A DNA stretch of 64,000 bases from CAKRJP01 sp963597615 (lineage in GTDB: Bacteria; Bacillota; Clostridia; Lachnospirales; Lachnospiraceae). Below the pieces are notes generated by a model. That model did no database searches. It had not been told where the DNA came from and worked only from the letters and a program-made list of their open reading frames with translations. Within the stretch, counting starts at the first letter, position 1. Each line of letters begins with the position of its first letter. Position numbers and translations under genes: made by a program. Of this stretch, positions 33,992 to 42,333 are shown in pieces. The stretch is taken from assembly GCA_963597615.1 (NCBI GenBank), contig CAVBQS010000035.1:20858-84857 (forward strand). The letters run 5' to 3'.

Positions 33992-36463
33992 CTATGCGCC
34001 TCCTTCCATAAGCATCTGATAAACTTCCTGGATCAAAGATTCCATATTGGAGGTTTTCACTGATGCATAACTACTCTTTGTTATATAGTAACCCGTACAG
34101 TTGAAAATGGATTCTCCATCTACACTGGATATATAAAGGGTATCCATTAAACCGGCTGCCTTTTGCATGCTGCCTACCGCTTTTTCGGTATAGGTGTACT
34201 CTAATTTATCTTTTGTGAATCTGTAATAATTATACGATTGACGTAGGGTCACGGTATAATGTGCGCTATCAAAAATATAGCGATATCCCAAAACTTTTGA
34301 GATTGCCCGAAGAGAAATGTACTCATCCGACGCTTTATTGTACTGCTTGTAAATATAACTATTACCTGCAGTATTCATCTTATCTGCAATGGATACAGCC
34401 AGAGCCCTTGCATCGGAATTATCTGCATCCTCTGCGTACATAGACAGGGCAATTAAAGCTGCTGCCATATCTTTGTCTGAGACGTCAGAAGTCCCATTTC
34501 CCAAAAGGGATCCGAAATAATCTGCCAAAAGATTCTTAAGCTCATCGGTGGTAAGGTCTGTACTGGAACCAGTTCCATCTCCTACCTCCTGCTCTACTTC
34601 ACTGACAGCCTGACTTAACTGGTCTTTTAAATCATCATCGATAGAAGTAGCCCCATCTAAGGCATCCTTAATATCTGAAAGGCCTGCTGCCGCAGCAGAA
34701 GGATCATAACTACTTAAAGCCTGGAAGGCTGCCATCTGGTTTTCTGTACCAGAAGTATCGGACCCATCCCGAATTCCAGAAGTAATAGCTGATGCCAATG
34801 TATTTAACATCTTAGCCGCACTTCCATCGGAAAGTCCTGCCGCTGCCTTGGCCTTATCTGACTCCGAACTACTATCTGAGTTTAACACATCTGTCAACTC
34901 TTTGGTAAGGTCATCCACATCCTGCTGTTTCGCTTCAATCTCTGTCTCCAATTTCTTGGCAGTAGCAAGATCATTTTTATCTAAAGCATTCCGCCTCTGG
35001 GTCTCTAGATCTTCAATTTCGCTATTTAAATTGTCAAGATCGGAGGAATCTCCAGACTCTGCCACTAAGTTTGCAAGTTCTGTTCGAAGCCAGTTTAAAT
35101 GCTCCTCTACAGTCTCTAATTGGTAAGACTGGGCTGCATCCTCTGGAACCAGAGCTTCTAAATCTGCCACTCCGTCAATACGGTCCATACAATCTTCCTG
35201 GGCCTTTTCATTGGACATTCGCTTCCAAGCTTCTGAAAGCACCGTCTGATAATCCTGTCTGGCAGAATTAGTATCATTTTGCTGACTAGTTAAATAACTG
35301 GTTCTTACGGATTCTGAAGAGCCATTACTTACTGCCTTTTGGTAATCCGAAGATGCCCCGGAAGATAATTTACTCTTCCACTCACTAAAGGCATCATCTA
35401 CCAGTCCGTTATTTAAAGTTTCAAGCTCACTGCTGGAATTAGCAATGGTACTCTGCATAATATTTTCAAGATTTACTAAATTCTCTGTGGCAGTGTCTGC
35501 CCCATCTAAATCTCCGCTATTTGCACAGGTAATCAGATCATTGCTGTAGTTATACACAGCCTTGGTAAGCACTGTAGTTCCCTCGGACAATTCCTTGGCG
35601 GTATAGGAGGTGATACTGCTCTCCACATTGGACTGGGATTCTGCAATAGCCTGGACAAGTTCTGAATCCGTCTGAACCGTTGCATTATTTAGCAAGGCCG
35701 TCAGCTGCTGTTCTATGGTATTTAATACCTCCAACCTTCTAGTGGCATCTACAGAAGCGGATACCGTATCTACCTGTGAGGTCCAAGAGGAAGGTTTATC
35801 TCTTGTAATCAAGCCGTTCTTATAGGTTTCCAGAGCACTTAACTTACTGTCGCAGTCATTGGTTACGGAATTTTTTACATTAATACCAAAGAAATTGGCA
35901 AGGGTGCTGATATTGCTGTCATCCTCATCAGACTTATCCTCCTTGGCTCCCATAACCTGGTATCTAAGTTTCAGAGGCTCTAACTCCTCCAAGTTCTCCA
36001 GATCATAGGGATCATTAATATCATAAGCCCCTACCGTCTTACCGGTACGAAGGTCTGTGATGGTTCCTGATGAGTCCACCTTATGGGTGAAATTTAAAGC
36101 CTCAATCTCTGAAGCCTCCACCGGAGTGCCTCCAGAGGTAATATCTGCAATGGAAGTGGCATCGGTAATTTCATACCACTGACCGTCTGCCAACTCTGAT
36201 TTATAATATATTACATTCTGATCAAACTCATTGGCGGAAGCCTGAGCCAGCTCATAGATTTCGTCAGTAAGTCCATCAATGTGAATCAAATAAGAACCTA
36301 TCACCAAGGTGGAATTCTCAATCTCACTATTAGAAACATGGACAGATTTTACACCATTGTCCCGATCACTAATAACAGCTTCTACGATAAGATCCATATT
36401 CTGGAAAACTACCGTTCCTCCCAGCGCCAAGGCTAGCAGTGCTATTACAACTTTCTTTTTCAT
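33992..36463 (-). CDS. Secreted or membrane-tethered helical protein with a stalk-like C-terminal domain
   Basis: An 823-residue protein. The N-terminus (MKKKVVIALLALALGGTVVF) is a signal peptide or anchor without a clear cleavage site. The body is Ser/Asp/Asn-rich and mostly helical, with a coiled coil near 480-560 (SEIEDLETQRRNALDK). The C-terminal part (about 700-823) has DEYISLRAISKVLGYRYIFD and HYTVTLRQSYNYYRF, like the copper-amine-oxidase N-terminal/stalk domain that clostridia use in wall proteins. AAAGGAGG precedes the ATG. Its place between the MORN/TolC-like cassette and the tail terminator suggests an envelope sleeve or docking part. Confidence 0.65.
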   Translation of the reverse strand: MKKKVVIALLALALGGTVVFQNMDLIVEAVISDRDNGVKSVHVSNSEIENSTLVIGSYLIHIDGLTDEIYELAQASANEFDQNVIYYKSELADGQWYEITDATSIADITSGGTPVEASEIEALNFTHKVDSSGTITDLRTGKTVGAYDINDPYDLENLEELEPLKLRYQVMGAKEDKSDEDDSNISTLANFFGINVKNSVTNDCDSKLSALETYKNGLITRDKPSSWTSQVDTVSASVDATRRLEVLNTIEQQLTALLNNATVQTDSELVQAIAESQSNVESSITSYTAKELSEGTTVLTKAVYNYSNDLITCANSGDLDGADTATENLVNLENIMQSTIANSSSELETLNNGLVDDAFSEWKSKLSSGASSDYQKAVSNGSSESVRTSYLTSQQNDTNSARQDYQTVLSEAWKRMSNEKAQEDCMDRIDGVADLEALVPEDAAQSYQLETVEEHLNWLRTELANLVAESGDSSDLDNLNSEIEDLETQRRNALDKNDLATAKKLETEIEAKQQDVDDLTKELTDVLNSDSSSESDKAKAAAGLSDGSAAKMLNTLASAITSGIRDGSDTSGTENQMAAFQALSSYDPSAAAAGLSDIKDALDGATSIDDDLKDQLSQAVSEVEQEVGDGTGSSTDLTTDELKNLLADYFGSLLGNGTSDVSDKDMAAALIALSMYAEDADNSDARALAVSIADKMNTAGNSYIYKQYNKASDEYISLRAISKVLGYRYIFDSAHYTVTLRQSYNYYRFTKDKLEYTYTEKAVGSMQKAAGLMDTLYISSVDGESIFNCTGYYITKSSYASVKTSNMESLIQEVYQMLMEGGA

Positions 36464-36478
36464 GGAATTCCTCCTTTC

Positions 36479-38524
36479 TTATTGGTCTTCATCTTCAGTT
36501 ACCTTGTAAATCATCTGGTCGCTGGTATCAAAGCTTCCATCATAGAGATGTTCTCCATTAGAATCATAGAAACTTACCACCAAATCTTCCAAACTATTAT
36601 CTGCCGCTGATAAGTATTTGAAACTCTTATCAATTGCAATCTTCTTATCACTTACTAAAGCCTGTCCACCACTGGTCTTTACTAGGTAAGAAGCAATTTC
36701 TCCTTCTTCCTTAGGACTAATACTCAAAATAATAGTTCCGGAAGAATTCTTAGTCATGGTGTAAGAAGCAATGGATTCCTTACTGTTGCGCTTCTTAATG
36801 GTGTAATTGGTAATAGAAAGCTTTCCGGAATAGACGGTAGGATCAATCTCGCAGTCATCTACAAAATCATCTCCGGAATAAAGTCTTATAACAACCTTTT
36901 CTGCCTCTTGGGTATCAAAGGTTAAATGTTTGATGGTTCCATCGAGAGAGGTTCTCTCTCCCACCTGCACATCGTCAATCCAAAGTTCAAAGGAATCCAC
37001 ATCTGTGTCTAAGTCCTCGGTTTTGCTAAGTCCAACTTCGAAAAGATTTCCCGAAACTAGAGAATGAATGTAATAGTAAATGCCGTCGCCGTCATCTTCC
37101 ACCACATAACTATTTCCACCGGAGGAGGTAGATAGCTCAACCCCGTCTCCTGTCATATATTCCGAAACCTTGCCGCAGGTTAAGCGATCAAAGCTATATA
37201 GGATTCCTGCATAATCAGCCTGAGCCTGCAAATAATCTACCTGCAGCTCTTCATATTCTTCCTGAACCTCAGCATATTCTTCATAGGTCATTTTATTGCT
37301 GGCATTTAAATAAGAATCCTTTGTAAGTTCCTTCTTTTTACCCTTAATACTCTGCTTTGCCGTCTTGCAGGCATTCTTTGCAGAAATATAATTTTCAAAA
37401 CTATCTTTTACCGATTGGGTGATTTCATTCTTTGTAGCATTTTCCTCTGCCAATGCACTTTGGTACTCCAAGGCAGATTCATAGAGAGCATAAGGTTCAT
37501 CCTCTACATAGCGGACACCGTCAATCTCTCCCTTGATCCACTCCTTAGGAATCGAGATAAAAAGGATTTTAAAACTTCCTGTCCAGGGCTGGTCCACCGC
37601 ATTCAAAAGATCATTATAGCGCTGTTTAAAGGCAGAAGAATCAATGGTCTCCCCATTCTTTGCCTGATTAATATAACTATCAATCATAGACATCTTAGAA
37701 GCCCCATACTGATTCTTCATGAGATCATAATTGGTATTAAGTTCCAGCAGGGCATTTGCAGAAGTCTGCTGGGCCTGATAATAAGTATCACTGCGATCCA
37801 GGGTAGTCTCAATCAAAGTGTCTAGATCTTCCCTCTCCATGTCTGCATCCACAAAAGGAGAAGACAGGGTATATCCACTGCTTAAATCTAAGCCAGTCTG
37901 GGTTCCAAGCTTATCTAAGGATGCCTCCAGGCTTCGCTCATCAGAGGCAATGGCAGTCTCCAAAGTACTGATCTTAGATTCCATGGAGTCAATATCTGAC
38001 TGACTGGCCTCCCCCAACAAAAGTTTTGCCTTGTTTTTCTTTAAGGTTTTATTTGCTGTGGTAAGCCGCTTCTCATTATAAGCAATCTTTTCCTGGAGCC
38101 TGTAAGCCTCCACAAATTGAAGCTCCACCGTCTCATAGATTCCGTAGACAGAATCATTTAGGGAATGTTCCTGCTGGTCAATCTCAGACTGAAGCTCCAA
38201 TGGCTCATAGTTGTAAGAAGACTCATCTGTCAAGTTGGGGCTCTCTGGAAGTTTGAAATTCAAAAGAGCCGACCACCGAAAAGACCTTTGGTTCTTTTCC
38301 TTCAACTTTAGCTTCTTTACCGACTGGGTGTATTTAACCTTTGCCAAGGCCAGTTTATTTTGAATTTTGGTATAATCATCGCTGACTGTTAAGGCTGCAG
38401 ACCTTACTGTACTTATGGTCAGCTCTTTGTCTGCTGCATATACTGTTTCTCCCCTTATCCATCCAGGGGCAATTGTCACACTTAAGGCAACAATCAGCAA
38501 CAAGGAAACGATTCGTTTCTTCAA
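36479..38524 (-). CDS. Secreted protein with a TolC-like helical body
   Basis: A 681-residue protein with a signal peptide (MKKRIVSLLLIVALSVTIAP, cleavage near VYAAD). Residues about 35-440 are long helices whose pattern (KLLLGEASQSDIDSMESKIS and SLEASLDKLGTQTG) closely follows the outer-membrane efflux protein/TolC repeat, with two such halves. The rest (440-681) is beta-rich and unknown. TolC-like proteins are odd in a single-membrane bacterium, where there is no outer membrane to cross; a periplasm-like spacer or wall tunnel is possible. The start is TTG, with GGGGAGG upstream. It follows the MORN gene by 20 bases. Confidence 0.62.
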   Translation of the reverse strand: MKKRIVSLLLIVALSVTIAPGWIRGETVYAADKELTISTVRSAALTVSDDYTKIQNKLALAKVKYTQSVKKLKLKEKNQRSFRWSALLNFKLPESPNLTDESSYNYEPLELQSEIDQQEHSLNDSVYGIYETVELQFVEAYRLQEKIAYNEKRLTTANKTLKKNKAKLLLGEASQSDIDSMESKISTLETAIASDERSLEASLDKLGTQTGLDLSSGYTLSSPFVDADMEREDLDTLIETTLDRSDTYYQAQQTSANALLELNTNYDLMKNQYGASKMSMIDSYINQAKNGETIDSSAFKQRYNDLLNAVDQPWTGSFKILFISIPKEWIKGEIDGVRYVEDEPYALYESALEYQSALAEENATKNEITQSVKDSFENYISAKNACKTAKQSIKGKKKELTKDSYLNASNKMTYEEYAEVQEEYEELQVDYLQAQADYAGILYSFDRLTCGKVSEYMTGDGVELSTSSGGNSYVVEDDGDGIYYYIHSLVSGNLFEVGLSKTEDLDTDVDSFELWIDDVQVGERTSLDGTIKHLTFDTQEAEKVVIRLYSGDDFVDDCEIDPTVYSGKLSITNYTIKKRNSKESIASYTMTKNSSGTIILSISPKEEGEIASYLVKTSGGQALVSDKKIAIDKSFKYLSAADNSLEDLVVSFYDSNGEHLYDGSFDTSDQMIYKVTEDEDQ

Positions 38525-38544
38525 TAGATTATCCTCCCCGGTGC

Positions 38545-39771
38545 TTACTCAATCTCATACATAAAGAAACTTCCGGTTCTTTCAACTGAGTAAAATGTAT
38601 AAGTTAACTCCCCAATTTTATAGGTATGCAGATAAAGGGTTTTATCTGCGTCATAACCATTTACAAGACTTACTTCATCAAATACAGACTCTAAATCAAT
38701 ACCTGTATCAATTTTAATTTCTTTCCCTTGATTTTGAAGCCAGTTGATTCCCACTGCCTCCAAAAAAGTCAAATAACTATTTCCCTGGTATTCCGGCTCT
38801 CCAAGAGTCTCCTCCAAGCCCTCCAAGCTGTCAATAGTCTTGCTGCCATATACGAAGTTAGATTCTCCCACAAGCAGAACATCGGATTTTACTGTGTCCT
38901 CTATACTATCTGAGGTATCTTTAGAATAATAAATGGTGCTAATATCTGACAGTACCACTGCATTTCCAGCTCCGGAAACGCTTCCTACAGAATCAGACTC
39001 TTCCTCATCTGTAGTAGCCTCCGCAGTTCCTGCCCCAACAGCATTCTCTGTCTCATCTCCATTTTGGAAAATGTACTGATTTCCAGTATAAATCTCAGAG
39101 ATTTCCTCTGCCGTCTTATCAAGAAGCTGGGTGTAAACAATCTTATCTAAGTGAAATTCTCCGGAAAAGACTTTGTTGTCGGAAGATCCATAAAGTTCTC
39201 CCTCTCCTTCCTTCACTCCCTCAGAGAATTCTCCCTTATAGAGTTTTGCACCACTTTCTCGGTACTGGATTCCCTCTCCGTCGTATAGATTTTTCTTAAA
39301 TTCTCCGTCATAGATCAGGACTCCCTCTGAATTATAGAGCTTTCCATCTCCATTGACATAGCCATCGCTGACATGACCTTCATAGGCCACATAGCCACTT
39401 TTTGCAGTAATCTTCACATTTCCTTTTGTAAAACGCAAAGGAATAGAAGAATACTTATAAACCTTTACTGCGCTGGCTTGCTGTGATTCACTTTGGAAGG
39501 GACTGATCTTCACCAGATAAACCACGCAGGCCACACCTGCCACAATCAAAATCAGATTCGCAAGTCTCCGGCTGATCATCCATCGAAAAACTGTATAATA
39601 ATCTTTTTTATGCTTAGGTTTGACATCCAGCAGCTTTGTAAACAGCTCTCTGACCCGGATAACCAACATCTGGAAAAGATAGGCAGGGGATGATAGTCGT
39701 CTTAAAACTGTTACAAAACGATTCAGCCTAAGTCTAATGGCTTGGACTATGACTCTCCAAAACTGATTCAT
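38545..39771 (-). CDS. Membrane-anchored MORN-repeat protein
   Basis: A 408-residue protein. A basic cytoplasmic part (1-70) leads to one membrane segment (about 72-90, LANLILIVAGVACVVYLVKI). Outside it are about four MORN repeats (about 120-205: YEGHVSDGYVNGDGKLYNS, YDGEFKKNLYDGEGI, YKGEFSEGVKEGEGELYG). A low-complexity spacer (about 240-275) and a C-terminal domain of unknown fold follow. MORN repeats bind lipids or proteins and act as scaffolds. AAGGAG precedes the ATG. It is part of the membrane cassette with the cyclase-like and pseudokinase-like genes. Confidence 0.72.
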   Translation of the reverse strand: MNQFWRVIVQAIRLRLNRFVTVLRRLSSPAYLFQMLVIRVRELFTKLLDVKPKHKKDYYTVFRWMISRRLANLILIVAGVACVVYLVKISPFQSESQQASAVKVYKYSSIPLRFTKGNVKITAKSGYVAYEGHVSDGYVNGDGKLYNSEGVLIYDGEFKKNLYDGEGIQYRESGAKLYKGEFSEGVKEGEGELYGSSDNKVFSGEFHLDKIVYTQLLDKTAEEISEIYTGNQYIFQNGDETENAVGAGTAEATTDEEESDSVGSVSGAGNAVVLSDISTIYYSKDTSDSIEDTVKSDVLLVGESNFVYGSKTIDSLEGLEETLGEPEYQGNSYLTFLEAVGINWLQNQGKEIKIDTGIDLESVFDEVSLVNGYDADKTLYLHTYKIGELTYTFYSVERTGSFFMYEIE

Positions 39772-39784
39772 ATATTATTGCTCC

Positions 39785-41479
39785 TTATTTTTGCGAAAAT
39801 ATTGCAAAGGACTGATTGTTCACATCCTGGTTATTCAAACAATTCTCACAGATAAAGAGGTACCATTTTGCCACTTCATCTGTAGGGCAACACTTTAAGA
39901 TCTCAGAAAATGTATTTCTTGCCAGATAAAAATCACTCTGGTAGAAAAGTCCCAAGGCCTTCTTAAATTTTGGCATTAGTTCCACTCTCTTTCTGCGCTC
40001 TGTAACAGAGTAAGCGTCCAGTACCTCATATAATTTAAAGGTGTAGTCGCCACTTTCAATATAGCCAATGTATCTGGTAGCCACATCTTCTCCAACCACT
40101 TCATGAACATAGTCGGTAACTACCATGCGAACCCCCATATTTCTTAAATCGCTGACATAGCGGTCTAAAACCTTCATCTCATTAGAGTGAACATAGGTGA
40201 AAGCCTGCTCCTCATCTCCTGCCACCCCATAAATAAAGCTGGTGCGGTGAAGGAGGACAAATGCATCTCCTGCCACATCATCCTGGGATTCCTTTACAAC
40301 CAAACGGGTACCAAATTCTAAGGCTTTCTTAGTCTCCTTGTTAAACATTAACTTCACAGTACTAAGATCACTGCTGCCGGCAATGATAATACCGTCCTGT
40401 TCCTTTCGCACCTCTCCTAGGTTGGAATAATTTTCCACCATCTGTCTAAGATACTCTTTCTCTGTCAAGTTCTCATCTTCAGAAAAAGATACAAAGGCTA
40501 AGGTTGCTTCTGTATTGACACGATCTAAGGGTCCCACCTCCATAATGGTTTCCCTATGCAAGATTTTCTCAATCTGCTTAGGTGCAAAGCGGTAATAGGC
40601 CTGAAGCATTCTGTATTTCGAATAATTCATCCAATCAATATTGGACGCAATCTGACGAATGGCGCTCTGGAGGGCGTGCATCTCAGTACTCTCTCTAAGG
40701 ATTGGCTTGTAGTCCACCTTAAAACTGGTCCAGTTTTTCTTTCCCTCTGCCACCTGAGTTACCAGGCGAACATAACGTTTGATTTCCCTTTCCTGAAGCT
40801 TTACCACCAAGCTAGTGAGGGCCATTCCTGCAGCCAGGAAGAAAAGACTTAAAACTGCATACTGAAGCTTCAAGCTTTCCACACTGTCACTTAAGGGCTT
40901 AGAGGAAATCTTCACCAGCATGGCATAAGAAGGAGAAACTCTTGTGTTATCTGTAACTGCCAAAAGGAAATTGTCATCTGAAAGCTTTGTAACAGCACAA
41001 CCCTGGTTGGTAATGGACTTAGTGATTAAGTCCTTTGCCACCGCCTTGGTGTTATCCCACAGATTCTTATCCTGTCCATCTTGGTAGCTCTCATAATAAT
41101 TCCCTGAATCATCACTTTTCACCAGGCTGATTGCAAGGTAACCATCCTCCTGGTCCTCCACTGCCGGCAAGGCATCATTCACCACTGTGGCTGCCTCTTT
41201 TAAGGTCTCATCACTATTGAAGGAATAAATTTCTTCATTGGACTCTAGGTCTTCCATGTAGGAATAGACATTCCCCATGGCAAGGACATATTTTTCTTCA
41301 AATTGCTGCTCTGCATATTCTCCTGCCTTTAAAAAGCCATACAAGGAAGCTCCTCCGATGGTTAGCACCAGAATAATTCCTACAGCCCCAATTCGTTGAA
41401 TGACCTGGGATCTGCCAAATAGCAAGGCGATCATGATTAGCAGTAAGACTACCAGGCATAATAGAATAATAATGTTCAT
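39785..41479 (-). CDS. Membrane protein with a degenerate class III cyclase-like domain
   Basis: A 564-residue protein with two N-terminal membrane segments (about 3-22 and 29-50), an extracellular part, a further segment near 210-228 and then a cytoplasmic region. YRFAPKQIEKILHRE (about 310) and later RMVVTDYVHEVVG and KLYEVLDAY follow the adenylate/guanylate cyclase layout, ending in a TPR-like piece (KALGLFYQSDFYLARNTFSE) often found behind it. The metal-binding Asp site reads TLAFVSFSED, so catalysis is doubtful. I infer a receptor-like scaffold. AGAGGA precedes the ATG. Confidence 0.65.
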   Translation of the reverse strand: MNIIILLCLVVLLLIMIALLFGRSQVIQRIGAVGIILVLTIGGASLYGFLKAGEYAEQQFEEKYVLAMGNVYSYMEDLESNEEIYSFNSDETLKEAATVVNDALPAVEDQEDGYLAISLVKSDDSGNYYESYQDGQDKNLWDNTKAVAKDLITKSITNQGCAVTKLSDDNFLLAVTDNTRVSPSYAMLVKISSKPLSDSVESLKLQYAVLSLFFLAAGMALTSLVVKLQEREIKRYVRLVTQVAEGKKNWTSFKVDYKPILRESTEMHALQSAIRQIASNIDWMNYSKYRMLQAYYRFAPKQIEKILHRETIMEVGPLDRVNTEATLAFVSFSEDENLTEKEYLRQMVENYSNLGEVRKEQDGIIIAGSSDLSTVKLMFNKETKKALEFGTRLVVKESQDDVAGDAFVLLHRTSFIYGVAGDEEQAFTYVHSNEMKVLDRYVSDLRNMGVRMVVTDYVHEVVGEDVATRYIGYIESGDYTFKLYEVLDAYSVTERRKRVELMPKFKKALGLFYQSDFYLARNTFSEILKCCPTDEVAKWYLFICENCLNNQDVNNQSFAIFSQK

Positions 41480-41490
41480 ATACTCTTCCT

Positions 41491-42333
41491 CTATGAAATC
41501 ATGGATTCCGTTCCAATTTGCTTAAAGTGATTAACAAAGATTCTAAGCAGCGGAATGTCTCCAAAAACAATTCTGGATATAAGGCAAATTCCAGCAAATA
41601 TTAAAAGAATCAAGCAAATAATCAACAATAAGCGAAAAACTCTTCCCTGTTCATTGTCCCACCATATTTTAATTCTCTCCACAAGGCTTCGGCGAGCACC
41701 TGCCACTGATGTGGCTTTCAAATCCCTGTATAAAACCTGAAGGTTATCGTACCCTTCTCTTGGAATCTTCTTAGTCAGAAGCTTATAGGCAATATTCTTC
41801 TTGGTATCCTTCTCTTTTAAGAACTCTCTGGCTAAGAAAGCACATTCTGCTGCGCAATCCTTCTCCTTTATATTCTCATCTAGATTGCTTAAATCCAGGC
41901 AATATCCCAAGGCAATGTCATAATCCTTTAGAAGATGGATCTGCTCCTGCTTTAGTACCAAATATAGCAAAGGATAGGGAAGCCCCGAAAGCAAACACTG
42001 CAGCACCAGGTTCTGACAGATTCTGGTACATCTTTCCAGGGAAAACTGGGAACTCATATAGAACACATCCAATTTACGTTCCTTCACATAAGGAAATACC
42101 AGGCAGTATTGATTCTCATATTGGAAGAAATCCAGGCAGCTTTCGTAGCCTCTGGGAGAATCTTCCATAATCCGGATCAGCTTCTTAACTGTATTATGTT
42201 TTTTCAAAACCCATAAGGTATAAAACGTATTTCTGTTTGTCTCGGCATCTCGGCAAACAAGAACGTCATTGACTTCTCCGCGAAATACCGTCATGACAGG
42301 ACGATAAGCTAATCTATCTGATTGGTATATCAT
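41491..42333 (-). CDS. Pseudokinase-like protein with a C-terminal membrane segment
   Basis: A 280-residue protein. Residues 10-190 resemble a protein-kinase-like fold: a beta-rich N-lobe (TFYTLWVLKKHNTVKK with a Lys), a hinge-like NQYCLVFPYVKERKLD, and a C-lobe (LLKDYDIALGYCLDL) with no HRD or DFG motif, so it should not phosphorylate. One membrane segment lies at about 231-252 (VFRLLLIICLILLIFAGICL). The start overlaps the 629-residue gene by 4 bases (ATGA), so they are made together. The kinase likeness is weak and is my inference. Confidence 0.5.
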   Translation of the reverse strand: MIYQSDRLAYRPVMTVFRGEVNDVLVCRDAETNRNTFYTLWVLKKHNTVKKLIRIMEDSPRGYESCLDFFQYENQYCLVFPYVKERKLDVFYMSSQFSLERCTRICQNLVLQCLLSGLPYPLLYLVLKQEQIHLLKDYDIALGYCLDLSNLDENIKEKDCAAECAFLAREFLKEKDTKKNIAYKLLTKKIPREGYDNLQVLYRDLKATSVAGARRSLVERIKIWWDNEQGRVFRLLLIICLILLIFAGICLISRIVFGDIPLLRIFVNHFKQIGTESMIS

